The notes beneath the pieces are model-generated. The model was not told the origin of the DNA. It did not search any database and saw nothing but the letters and a program-made list of their open reading frames with translations. Shown in pieces: positions 53,648 to 61,299 of a stretch of 64,000 nucleotides of DNA. The position numbers and the translations under genes were made by a program. Position 1 is the stretch's first letter. Every line of letters starts with the position of its first letter. This DNA is from Pseudobdellovibrionaceae bacterium (GTDB lineage: Bacteria; Bdellovibrionota; Bdellovibrionia; Bdellovibrionales; UBA1609): positions 124,001 through 188,000 of the forward strand of contig JACKAM010000002.1 in the NCBI GenBank assembly GCA_020635075.1, written 5' to 3'.

Positions 53648-54436
53648 CTACCTCGTAAAATCAATATAGAAGCGAAAGCCCAATCCGACAAAGGGTCCGC
53701 TCATATCGAGGGACCGTTTGCTGGAATCGTAATTGAGGACTGTATCTCCCTTGACGACAGCGCCCTGGGCGATAGTGGTGACATCATTTTTGAACTCAAG
53801 TTTAGGTACCGGTAAGTATCGGTAACCCAACTCAAAGGCCACAGTAACTGTGTCTGCCATGAGAATTTCATAGCCCACTCCACCGTGCCCACTGATTCCG
53901 TAAGCCGTGGTCTTTTCGGCAAAATCAGTAATTCCACCCAACTCAGAGGTTCCTGTGGCCGTCATGGCAAATTCGTTGTCCATTGTTACGTCAGAGAGGC
54001 CCGCACCAGCAAAAAAATAGAACCGTGATTCCGGGTTTGGGGCTAAATTGACCTCAATGGTTGCGACCGGTTGTAAAACTAAAACTTTACTCGTCAGTAA
54101 AAACCGATTCACGCCAGAGGGGTTTTTGCCTGAGATTTCGTTGAGAGGTTTGGTTTGCAGAACCTCCATACCCACCCGCACAGTCACCCGGTCCTTAAAT
54201 CTTAAAAGAAATCCAATTTCACCACTAAAATTATAGGCCACCTCATCGGCATAAACGGTGTCCGTCCCACCTGCTTTTGAAAATGCGTCGGACCCAGCCG
54301 CTGAAGTGCCGCCAGTGGCCCGCAAATAGGATGCTAGATACTCGTTTTTGAAATTAAAAACTCGTGCCCAGGAAACAGAGGGGGTCGCCACCGCCACCAG
54401 TAAGGCCAATGTCACCCACGCTCTTGATCCTATCAC
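53648..54436 (-). CDS. Outer-membrane beta-barrel protein
   Basis: This 262-residue protein has a signal peptide (about residues 1-24, ending VSWARV). The mature part has strands such as FSGEIGFLLRFKDRVTVRVG and EVNLAPNPESRFYFFAGAGL, ending FVGLGFRFYIDFTR. It is probably a 10-12 strand barrel. The GTG start overlaps the upstream gene stop by 4 bases, so the two are coupled. Function unknown. Confidence 0.7.
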   Translation of the reverse strand: MIGSRAWVTLALLVAVATPSVSWARVFNFKNEYLASYLRATGGTSAAGSDAFSKAGGTDTVYADEVAYNFSGEIGFLLRFKDRVTVRVGMEVLQTKPLNEISGKNPSGVNRFLLTSKVLVLQPVATIEVNLAPNPESRFYFFAGAGLSDVTMDNEFAMTATGTSELGGITDFAEKTTAYGISGHGGVGYEILMADTVTVAFELGYRYLPVPKLEFKNDVTTIAQGAVVKGDTVLNYDSSKRSLDMSGPFVGLGFRFYIDFTR

Positions 54437-54999
54437 CGACTCTTCCCCTTCTGATGTGGCTTGGCCTGAGCCCTCTTGGGGGCTGGCGCCACATCGAGAA
54501 TAATACGTCCTGGTTTATTGGCCTGTTTGGGAGAAAAAATCTCCACCTGAATAGGACGTTTCATATTCAAGATAAGGTTAGTCGCTCGATCTTCAGGGTC
54601 ATAGGCAATTGACTGTAGAGCCAGATAAGGGGAACCAGAAAAGATCTTTTTAAGTTCGCTTTCCGTTAGCTTTGACCGCTGGACTTGGGAGAGATCCATG
54701 ATGATGCGGGAGTTGGCAGAATCGACTTCAATGTGAAAGTAGGAGGAGGTTCCCATTAATGGGGCGCCATTTTCATCACCCAGATCCAATACAACCCGCT
54801 CCACTTTGGTTTTCTTCCCAAATTTGCGGCGCACATCACGCAGGGAGAACCCGCGCCCCGCAACTCCGCCTATGACCACGCCCTCACTCAGATATGAGTT
54901 GAGCTTCTTGGGCATTGAACGCTTATAGTCCTTGAGCCCCCAGGACGTGCCTGGAACCAAAAGCAGACCCAGCAAAACCCCGATCAACAGGCGCACCAT
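54433..54999 (-). CDS. Exported AMIN-like domain protein
   Basis: This protein of about 188 residues starts at an ATG (54999) that follows GGGGGAG by 4 bases; the longer reading to 55101 adds a non-signal stretch. A signal peptide of about 20 residues ends TSWG. The mature part has three beta-strand pairs with IVMDLSQ- and IILDV-type ends (VERVVLDL, RIIMDLSQV, GRIILDVAP), the pattern of AMIN domains, which bind peptidoglycan. It is coupled to the next barrel gene. A cell-wall anchor role is plausible. Confidence 0.6.
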   Translation of the reverse strand: MVRLLIGVLLGLLLVPGTSWGLKDYKRSMPKKLNSYLSEGVVIGGVAGRGFSLRDVRRKFGKKTKVERVVLDLGDENGAPLMGTSSYFHIEVDSANSRIIMDLSQVQRSKLTESELKKIFSGSPYLALQSIAYDPEDRATNLILNMKRPIQVEIFSPKQANKPGRIILDVAPAPKRAQAKPHQKGKSR

Positions 55000-55247
55000 A
55001 GACTCCCCCTCTCCTTGAACTAAGTGTGCCCAAATCCCCCTATTGGGGCAAGGGTTTGCCCCCTCAGCGGGCTGCTCCGCGTCCTCCAAAAATGGGCTCA
55101 TTTCAGGGACCTAGGGACGATTTTTGGCACAAATTGGGCCTCAACCCCCCTCGGGAAGGGCCTTAACCCACCTAAAACTGGCATATTTATTGGAATTCTC
55201 TGGCTTTGATGAGTTTAGGACATTCCTAAGGCATGGGAGGAAGAGCC
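55000..55247. promoter_or_regulatory. Divergent intergenic region with GC hairpins
   Basis: These are 248 bases between the divergent AMIN-like and Cys-repeat genes. The sequence GGGGCAAGGGTTTGCCCC near 55047 forms a 7-bp hairpin, preceded by CCCCTATTGGGG. No T-run follows, so it is not a standard terminator. No clear sigma-70 pair was seen on either strand. The two hairpins may lie in a leader. Confidence 0.3.
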
Positions 55248-55808
55248 ATGAAGAACCTTTTGGTTATTGGATTTTTCGCCTTGGCAGTTGGCCTAGTCGG
55301 CTGCAACAAGGACAAAAAAAGTGGGAACAGCACGGTCGCCGTGACACCCGCGAACAACACCTGTTCACAGTACACCTATCGCAACGGATTTTATTACGAT
55401 GCTCAAGGTCGGGCCGTGACCTGTTATACTGCCACGAATAACTGCTCACAGTACCGATGGGACCCAAATCAAGGGTTTTATGTGGATGTTAACGGCGCAC
55501 GAGTGGACTGCCAAAATAACGTGTTCAACAACTCCAATGTTTTCCCCTACTACACGACCAGCGGCAATGGTTGCTCGGCGTACACCCACGGTGTGTTCTA
55601 CCCCGTGTTGATGGGAGGCACTTTGGTATGCGTTGGTTACTCCACTCTTAGTGCCAACTTCACCACCCAGTATCTTAACAGCATCTATATGGGTGGAGTC
55701 TGGACTCCAGGCAATCCCATCCTCGCCAGCTGTTACGCAGGATCGGGTAACTGCCGCTGTGGCGACTGGCTGGGCGGAACCCTCCAGTGGTGCTGGTCCA
55801 CATTCTAA
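55248..55808 (+). CDS. Cys-repeat lipoprotein
   Basis: This protein of about 186 residues starts at ATG 55248 (GGAGG 8 bases upstream); the reading from 55233 is less likely. Its lipobox is LVGC at residues 16-19. Three Cys-paired units follow at about 39-59, 66-88 and 109-128, with a shared pattern C-[SA]-x-Y, FY, G, V-x-C (for example CSQYTYRNGFYYDAQG). C-terminal Cys include SGNCRCGDW. It is transcribed away from the AMIN-like gene and followed by two hairpins. Function unknown. Confidence 0.65.
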   Translation: MKNLLVIGFFALAVGLVGCNKDKKSGNSTVAVTPANNTCSQYTYRNGFYYDAQGRAVTCYTATNNCSQYRWDPNQGFYVDVNGARVDCQNNVFNNSNVFPYYTTSGNGCSAYTHGVFYPVLMGGTLVCVGYSTLSANFTTQYLNSIYMGGVWTPGNPILASCYAGSGNCRCGDWLGGTLQWCWSTF

Positions 55809-55821
55809 TCTGACTTTGACT

Positions 55822-55874
55822 ATGGCTGTCATCCGCCTCCAGGCTGACAGCCATTGGGAAGCCAAAATGCTTCC
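55822..55874 (+). terminator. Tandem hairpins after the Cys-repeat lipoprotein gene
   Basis: ATGGCTGTCA (55822-55831) pairs perfectly with TGACAGCCAT (55845-55854), and a second hairpin GGAAGC-N6-GCTTCC follows at 55857-55874. Neither has a clean U-tract. They may stop or stabilise the lipoprotein transcript, or shape the leader of the peptidase gene starting at 55907. Confidence 0.4.
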
Positions 55875-55906
55875 TTCAGGGGCGGCCACTATGGTATCCC
55901 AATTCA

Positions 55907-57970
55907 ATGAACCAAAATAACAATTCCCAAGGCAATTTAAGTAGTAATCCCCTTCTTCACGATTCCAGCCAGCCCCACTTGGCGGTCCCTTTTCCGGAGA
56001 TCAAACTGGAGCATTTTCTTCCTGCTTTGAAGGAAGCCATCCGCCTGGCCAAGGAGGGGATCACTCGGATATCGAAAAACCCGGAGCCTCCCACTTTTGC
56101 CAATACCATTGAGGCCATGGAGATTTCTGGTGAGCGAGTGGATTTGATTTCCCACGTCTACTACAACTTGCTGAGCGCTGAAACAAGTGATGAGCTTCAA
56201 GCCTTAGCCAACGAAATTGGCCCTCTACTCTCCAATTTTTCTTCGGACATTGTCCACGATGCAGAGCTGTTTGTTCGCATTAAAGCCGTCCATGAATGTG
56301 CCGATCGGGCTCAATTGTCGGCTGAGCAGATCACCCTTCTTGAAGACACCTACGTCGACTTCACTCGCAACGGCGCCTTATTAGATCAGGCAGGCAAGGA
56401 GACGCTGCGCAGGCTTGACGAGGAACTTTCCAAGTTGGGGCCGGCCTTTAATGACAATGTTCTCAAGGCCACCAATGCATTTGAACTTCATATCACTGAT
56501 GAAAAGGAGTTGTCGGGCCTGCCTCCATCAGCAATTGAAGCCGCAGCTCACGCGGCTGAGGAAAAAAGTAAGACGGGCTGGTTGTTCACACTCGATGCTC
56601 CCAGTTATATGCCTTTTCTAAAGTATTCCGATGTGCGTGAGTATCGGGAGAAGCTGTGGCGGGCTTATGCCTGCCGTTGTGTGGATGGGCCTTATAACAA
56701 TTCCGAAATGGTGATGAAGATCATTGGTCTGCGCCACGAGCGGGCCAATCTGCTCGGCTACCCGACTCATGCTGACTTTGTCCTGCGCAAGCGCATGGCG
56801 GAGAGTCCGCAGATGGTACATGGGTTTTTGGAGAAGTTGCTCAAGGCCTCAAAGCCCGCTGCAGAACAAGAAATTGCCAGCATCACCCGCTTTGCCCAGG
56901 AACTCGGCGGCCCAAACACCCTGATGCCCTGGGATCTCAGCTACTACGCTGAAAAATACAAGATTGAAAAGTTTCATTTTGATGAAGAAGAGCTGCGTCC
57001 CTATTTTCAGCTTGAGAAAACTGTCGAAGGTGTGTTCACCCACGCCCGCCTACTCTATGGCCTTAAGTTCAAGGAATGTGACCAGTATCCAAGATACCAT
57101 AAGGATGTAAAAGTTTATGAGGTGAGCAAAGAAGAGTCTGGTGACTTCATTGGACTTTTCTATGCAGATTTCTTTCCGCGCCCGAGCAAAAAGGGTGGCG
57201 CCTGGATGACTAATTTTCGGGAGCAGGGACATTATGAAAATGGCCTGATGAGACCTCACGTGGGCATTGTCTGTAATTTCACCAAGCCCACCCCGGGCAA
57301 ACCCAGTTTACTCTCTTTTTTGGAAGTTCAGACACTCTTCCATGAGTTTGGTCATGCCCTGCATAGCCTTCTCTCGCAGTGCTACTATCGCAGTCAGGCA
57401 GGAACCAGTGTATACTGGGACTTTGTGGAGTTGCCCTCCCAGGTGCTGGAAAACTGGACTTACGAGAAAGAAGCGCTAGATTTGTTTGCCCGGCATTACG
57501 AAACCGGCGAGAAAATTCCTGAAGCTCTGGCCAAAAAGATCAAAGATACTGCCCGGTTTATGGCTGGGTACCATTGCGTTCGCCAGGTAAACTTTGGTCT
57601 TTTGGATATGGCCTTTCACGATGTCAGACCTGACACAATTGGCAGCGTGGCGGATTACGAACACAAAGTCACCGAAGCATCTTCTGTACTGCCACAAATT
57701 CCTGGGACTCTTTTCTCTACGGCCTTCTCTCACATTTTTGGTGGTGGCTATTCGGCTGGTTACTACAGCTACAAGTGGGCCGAAGTTTTGGACGCCGATG
57801 CCTTTGAGTTTTTCCAGGAGAAGGGTCTGTTCAATAAGCAGGTCGCGGAGCAGTTTGAAAAAAACATTCTCTCGCGGGGCGGAACTGAGCACCCAATGGT
57901 TCTATATAAGCGCTTCCGTGGCCGGGAACCGGACCCCGATGCACTCTTGCGCAGGGATGGTTTGATCTAG
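55907..57970 (+). CDS. prlC: M3-family oligopeptidase A
   Basis: This 687-residue protein has the zinc motif HEFGH (H479-H483) within TLFHEFGHALH, and YRSQAGTSVYWDFVELPSQVLENW, the downstream Glu-containing helix of M3 peptidases. It is close to E. coli oligopeptidase A (680 residues) in length and ends normally. There is no signal peptide, so it is cytosolic and degrades short peptides. NadK starts 3 bases after its stop, so the genes are in one operon with recN. Confidence 0.93.
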   Translation: MNQNNNSQGNLSSNPLLHDSSQPHLAVPFPEIKLEHFLPALKEAIRLAKEGITRISKNPEPPTFANTIEAMEISGERVDLISHVYYNLLSAETSDELQALANEIGPLLSNFSSDIVHDAELFVRIKAVHECADRAQLSAEQITLLEDTYVDFTRNGALLDQAGKETLRRLDEELSKLGPAFNDNVLKATNAFELHITDEKELSGLPPSAIEAAAHAAEEKSKTGWLFTLDAPSYMPFLKYSDVREYREKLWRAYACRCVDGPYNNSEMVMKIIGLRHERANLLGYPTHADFVLRKRMAESPQMVHGFLEKLLKASKPAAEQEIASITRFAQELGGPNTLMPWDLSYYAEKYKIEKFHFDEEELRPYFQLEKTVEGVFTHARLLYGLKFKECDQYPRYHKDVKVYEVSKEESGDFIGLFYADFFPRPSKKGGAWMTNFREQGHYENGLMRPHVGIVCNFTKPTPGKPSLLSFLEVQTLFHEFGHALHSLLSQCYYRSQAGTSVYWDFVELPSQVLENWTYEKEALDLFARHYETGEKIPEALAKKIKDTARFMAGYHCVRQVNFGLLDMAFHDVRPDTIGSVADYEHKVTEASSVLPQIPGTLFSTAFSHIFGGGYSAGYYSYKWAEVLDADAFEFFQEKGLFNKQVAEQFEKNILSRGGTEHPMVLYKRFRGREPDPDALLRRDGLI

Positions 57971-57973
57971 GAT

Positions 57974-58858
57974 ATGGCAAAAAAAATGAAGACATCTGAG
58001 AAGAAGCACAAGGTTCTGATTCTGTTCCGACAAGGGACCGCATCAGCGAAATCCGTATCCCAGGAAGCAGCCAAGTGGCTGTTAGACAGAGGGGGTGAGG
58101 TCTTCAGCCATCCAGATCAGACAATTGCCAAAAGTATCAAAAAAGCCAGCAAGCAAACCCTTGGCTCCCTGAACCTAGTCGTCGTCCTGGGGGGCGATGG
58201 AACCTACCTGGAGGCGGTTCGCTACCTAGAAGGACGAAAGATTCCGATTTTAGGCGTAAACATGGGTTCTCTTGGCTTTCTTACTGAGACCCGTCTGGAG
58301 GATCTTTACCAGACTCTCGAACTGGCTTTGACTGGCAAAATGGAGATGCGACCCAGAGCCATGATTCAGGTAAAGGTCAAACGCAAGGGCAAAGTCCGCA
58401 TTGAGCACACCGCCCTCAACGATGTGGTGATCGAACGAGGCGGCAATCATATGATCACCCTGAGTGCCTTTTGCGAAAAACAGCACGTTTGTGACTACAA
58501 GGCTGACGGCCTGATCATCGCTGCTCCGACCGGATCAACTGCCTACAACTTGGCGGCCGGAGGGCCTATTCTGCACCCGGAAGTAAAGTCTTTTGTCGTG
58601 ACTCCCATTTGTCCCCATAGTTTGACAAACCGTCCAATCCTTTTTCCCGAGAATAAGACCCTGATCTTTAAGGTAAAAAAGGGATTGAGTGAAGCCGCTC
58701 TGACCGTCGATGGTCAACAGGTGACAAAGGTGACTGGAGATGATGAGATCTCCATAAAATTGGATCCGAATGAACACTTTGTTCTCAGGCGCCCGAGTCA
58801 TAACTACTTTGATTTACTTCGTGAAAAGCTCAACTTTGGGACACGTGCGGTTTTCTAA
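57974..58858 (+). CDS. nadK: NAD kinase
   Basis: This 294-residue protein has VVLGGDGTYLEAVRY (GGDGT motif), VNMGSLGFLTE, ALNDVVIERGG and the Gly-rich APTGSTAYNLAAGGPIL, all NadK signatures. It phosphorylates NAD to NADP. It lies between the oligopeptidase and recN. Its pairing with recN is common in many bacteria. The start ATG is in TAGGATATG with a short SD. Confidence 0.96.
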   Translation: MAKKMKTSEKKHKVLILFRQGTASAKSVSQEAAKWLLDRGGEVFSHPDQTIAKSIKKASKQTLGSLNLVVVLGGDGTYLEAVRYLEGRKIPILGVNMGSLGFLTETRLEDLYQTLELALTGKMEMRPRAMIQVKVKRKGKVRIEHTALNDVVIERGGNHMITLSAFCEKQHVCDYKADGLIIAAPTGSTAYNLAAGGPILHPEVKSFVVTPICPHSLTNRPILFPENKTLIFKVKKGLSEAALTVDGQQVTKVTGDDEISIKLDPNEHFVLRRPSHNYFDLLREKLNFGTRAVF

Positions 58859-58898
58859 TTGAATTTAGCGACATCGTCGTCAATTTGGGGGAAGCCTT

Positions 58899-60605
58899 AT
58901 GCTTGTGGAGTTGAACGTCTCCAACTTTGCCATCATCAATGCCATTAGTCTTCAATTTGCCGAAGGCTTGAATATCCTCAGCGGCGAGACCGGTGCGGGA
59001 AAATCTGTGCTACTTAAGAGTCTAGCCCTGTTGATGGGTGACAAATCCCAACCTGGAGTCATTCGGACCGGAGCTGAGGTGGCGACAATCGAAGGAGCCT
59101 TTGATCTTTCCCGCCGTCCCGATATCACTCAACACCTACATGAAATGGGTATTGAAACTCCAGATGACCATTTAGTGGTTCGCCGTATCTTGTCCTCTCA
59201 GGGCAAAAGCCGGGTCTACCTCAACGGAGCTCTGACGTCGCTGAACACTTTGAAGGAAATCATTTGTCCTTTGATTGAGCTAACCGGGCATCAATCGGCT
59301 CCTCTTATTGAAATGACTGGTCAGCATGATAACCGCAACCTCCAGTCCAAGTCCTACCATCTGGATATGGTAGATCGAATGGCCAACTGCTGGGATCTAC
59401 GTCTCAGTGTACAGGAAAAGTATGATGAGTTGCGGTTGCTTAAGAAGAAGCGCCAGCAACTTGAGGAAAGTCGTTTGCAGCGTGAACAGCGCCTGGACTT
59501 CCTTCGCTATCAACGTGATGAAATCGCCAATTTAAATCTCCGTCCGGGCGAGGAAGATGAGCTTCAGGCCCGTTTTCAAAGGGCAAAGAACTCCTCTAAG
59601 CTGGCGAGCTTTGCGGGACAGAGTGAGGAGGCTCTCTACGGAGATGATGACTCTTCACTCGTTCGCATTCACCGGATTATTCAAAAAGCGCAGGAACTAG
59701 CCGATTGCGACCCGGGCGTTCTAAAAATGATCGAGCCCCTGCAGACGGCCAAAACCCTAATTGAAGAGGTGGTCTATGAGCTGCGTGAATATGGCCGGAA
59801 TGTGGACATTGATCCTAGCGAACTGGATGGTCTGGAAGCGAGAATGAGCCAACTGCGGCACTTGCAGAAAAAGTATGGTAGCTCTGTGGAAGTTATCCTG
59901 GGAACGCTTGAGCGTATTTCGGAAGAAATTGACCAGTTGGAAAACTGCGATGAGGCCCTCGCCTTGATTGATAAGCAGGAAAAGGAATTGAGTCTCGCCC
60001 TTAAGTCTTTGGCACAAAGCCTCCATGAGCAGAGAAAGAAGGCCTGTTCCGTGTTAACAAAGAAGGTTAATCAGGAGCTTCGGGATCTAAACATGAAGGA
60101 AGTCACTTTTGGCGTGGACCTCAAAGTCCTGTCTGATGTGGGTCCAACTGGGATATCAGATATTGAGTTTACCACCAAGAGTGGAGAGAAGGATCAACCC
60201 CGCCCCCTGGCCAAGTTTGCCAGTGGTGGGGAACTGAGTCGAACTCTTCTGGCACTAAAGAGAACCATTGGCTTGTCAGAACTCCCACGAACCTTTTTGT
60301 TTGATGAGGTCGATGCCGGAGTTTCTGGCATGACGGCAGAGATGGTTGGGCGAAAACTTAAGGCTATCGCCAAAGGTCAGCAGGTGATTTGTGTGACCCA
60401 CCTTCCTCAGGTCGCATCCTTTGCGGATCATCATTTCTTTATTCACAAGAAGACCACGAACAAGAAAACCCAAATGGAGGTGGTATCCCTTACAAGCAAT
60501 GACGAAAAGATCAGCGAGATAGCACGCCTGTTGTCAGGAGAAAAGGTGACCAAAACCAGTCGGGATCACGCCCGCCAGCTGTTGGCCGAATCAAGAAAAC
60601 AGTAG
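58899..60605 (+). CDS. recN: DNA repair ATPase RecN
   Basis: This 568-residue SMC-like protein has Walker A GETGAGKS at residues 29-36, a central coiled coil at about 150-360 (including LLKKKRQQLEESRLQREQRL) and a C-terminal head with FASGGELSRTLLALKR and LFDEVDAGVSGMTAEMVGRK (signature and Walker B). It acts in double-strand-break repair. The ATG is preceded by GGGGAAG. It is the last gene of the operon with nadK. Confidence 0.96.
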   Translation: MLVELNVSNFAIINAISLQFAEGLNILSGETGAGKSVLLKSLALLMGDKSQPGVIRTGAEVATIEGAFDLSRRPDITQHLHEMGIETPDDHLVVRRILSSQGKSRVYLNGALTSLNTLKEIICPLIELTGHQSAPLIEMTGQHDNRNLQSKSYHLDMVDRMANCWDLRLSVQEKYDELRLLKKKRQQLEESRLQREQRLDFLRYQRDEIANLNLRPGEEDELQARFQRAKNSSKLASFAGQSEEALYGDDDSSLVRIHRIIQKAQELADCDPGVLKMIEPLQTAKTLIEEVVYELREYGRNVDIDPSELDGLEARMSQLRHLQKKYGSSVEVILGTLERISEEIDQLENCDEALALIDKQEKELSLALKSLAQSLHEQRKKACSVLTKKVNQELRDLNMKEVTFGVDLKVLSDVGPTGISDIEFTTKSGEKDQPRPLAKFASGGELSRTLLALKRTIGLSELPRTFLFDEVDAGVSGMTAEMVGRKLKAIAKGQQVICVTHLPQVASFADHHFFIHKKTTNKKTQMEVVSLTSNDEKISEIARLLSGEKVTKTSRDHARQLLAESRKQ

Positions 60606-60803
60606 AGTAAAAACTGAGAGGCCGACGCGAACCATGCCCTCAAGAGGATCACTGCCATCGCGGGTGATACTCGCCATAAAAACAAAGGCGGTGATAGCTG
60701 TTCCCCAGAACACGATCCATTCAATCTTGGAGAATCCCAACCACCTTGATTTCTCTACCTGTTGAGGTTCTGTCTTACCTTCTAGCGCCAGTGTTTGTGC
60801 CAT
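60591..60803 (-). CDS. Small membrane protein, unknown
   Basis: A 70-residue reading from ATG 60803, with GAGG about 9 bases upstream. Two hydrophobic segments lie at about residues 26-43 (EWIVFWGTAITAFVFMAS) and near 58-70. The gene overlaps the recN 3' end by 15 bases on the opposite strand. A longer reading to 60950 would cross the candidate terminator of the small RNA and is not preferred. It could be a real small membrane protein; support is modest. Confidence 0.45.
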   Translation of the reverse strand: MAQTLALEGKTEPQQVEKSRWLGFSKIEWIVFWGTAITAFVFMASITRDGSDPLEGMVRVGLSVFTLLFS

Positions 60804-60850
60804 CCCAATAACCTCGCTTTCCCCAACCCACATACGTCTCTCTCCCAGAG

Positions 60851-60889
60851 AAAAAAAGAAAGCCTCACTCGGGGCAATGAGAGAGGCTT
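60851..60889 (-). terminator. Rho-independent terminator with ATTGCCCC loop
   Basis: On the minus strand AAGCCTC T CTC [ATTGCCCC] GAG T GAGGCTT forms a stem with one mismatch and an 8-base loop, followed within 2 bases by a run of seven T. It is the clearest intrinsic terminator in this gap and ends the candidate small RNA. Confidence 0.7.
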
Positions 60890-61020
60890 CACAAGGGGCA
60901 TAGTTCTGGGGTACTGTGACCAAAAAATTTGGGGAACTTTTTGGTCTCATTTGAGACTCACCAGGGGCAATTGGTGATCTCTCTCATCTACAAGACTTTT
61001 TTGCGTTGACAGTCTTACTA
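60851..61020 (-). ncRNA. Candidate multi-hairpin small RNA with C-rich loops
   Basis: Read on the minus strand, this 170-base span folds as a chain of hairpins: AAGACT/AGTCTT (60992-61016), TCACCA/TGGTGA with loop ATTGCCCC (60958-60977), GTCTC/GAGAC (60944-60957), ACCAAAAA/TTTTTGGT with loop containing TTCCCC (60919-60945), and the terminator above with the same ATTGCCCC loop. Two further C4 patches (TACCCCAGA, ATGCCCCTTG) lie between the last two. No good coding frame covers it. A sigma-54-like box lies upstream at 61030-61045. The 5' end is a guess. Confidence 0.5.
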
Positions 61021-61281
61021 CCTAGCTAATCCAAATCCCGTACCAGCCCAATCCCCTTTTAACGCGGAGCTGAGATCGCGAAAAGCCCGACCTTGTCTAC
61101 ATATTGGTGAGTCAATTTGAGAAATCCTATGTTTTCCAAACAAAATAGCCTAGATGTGCGGACTGACCTGACTTTATACAGGCGTTTATGGGGTGAAAAC
61201 AGATTGGTCAGTGATTCTCACTTTGAACCGCTAATCATCTGAAATAAGGGTTGTTTTTTGGCTTTGCCCGGGTGAAATTTG

Positions 61282-61299
61282 GTGTCAATTGGCTGACAC
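61282..61299 (-). terminator. Weak terminator-like hairpin after the GMC gene
   Basis: GTGTCA-N6-TGACAC begins 1 base after the GMC stop codon on the minus strand. It is a perfect 6-bp stem but lacks a clean U-tract, so termination may be partial. Confidence 0.35.

Larger units (their letters stand above)
60804..61299. other. 496-base gap: small RNA, upstream box and hairpin
   Basis: The gap between the small membrane protein and the GMC gene holds the candidate small RNA (60851-61020), and just upstream of it on the minus strand a sigma-54-like box TGGTACG-N4-TTGGA (61045-61030) in which the usual -12 GC is GG. A GTGTCA/TGACAC hairpin (61282-61299) lies directly after the GMC stop. The stretch 61046-61281 shows nothing else I recognise. 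Confidence 0.4.
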
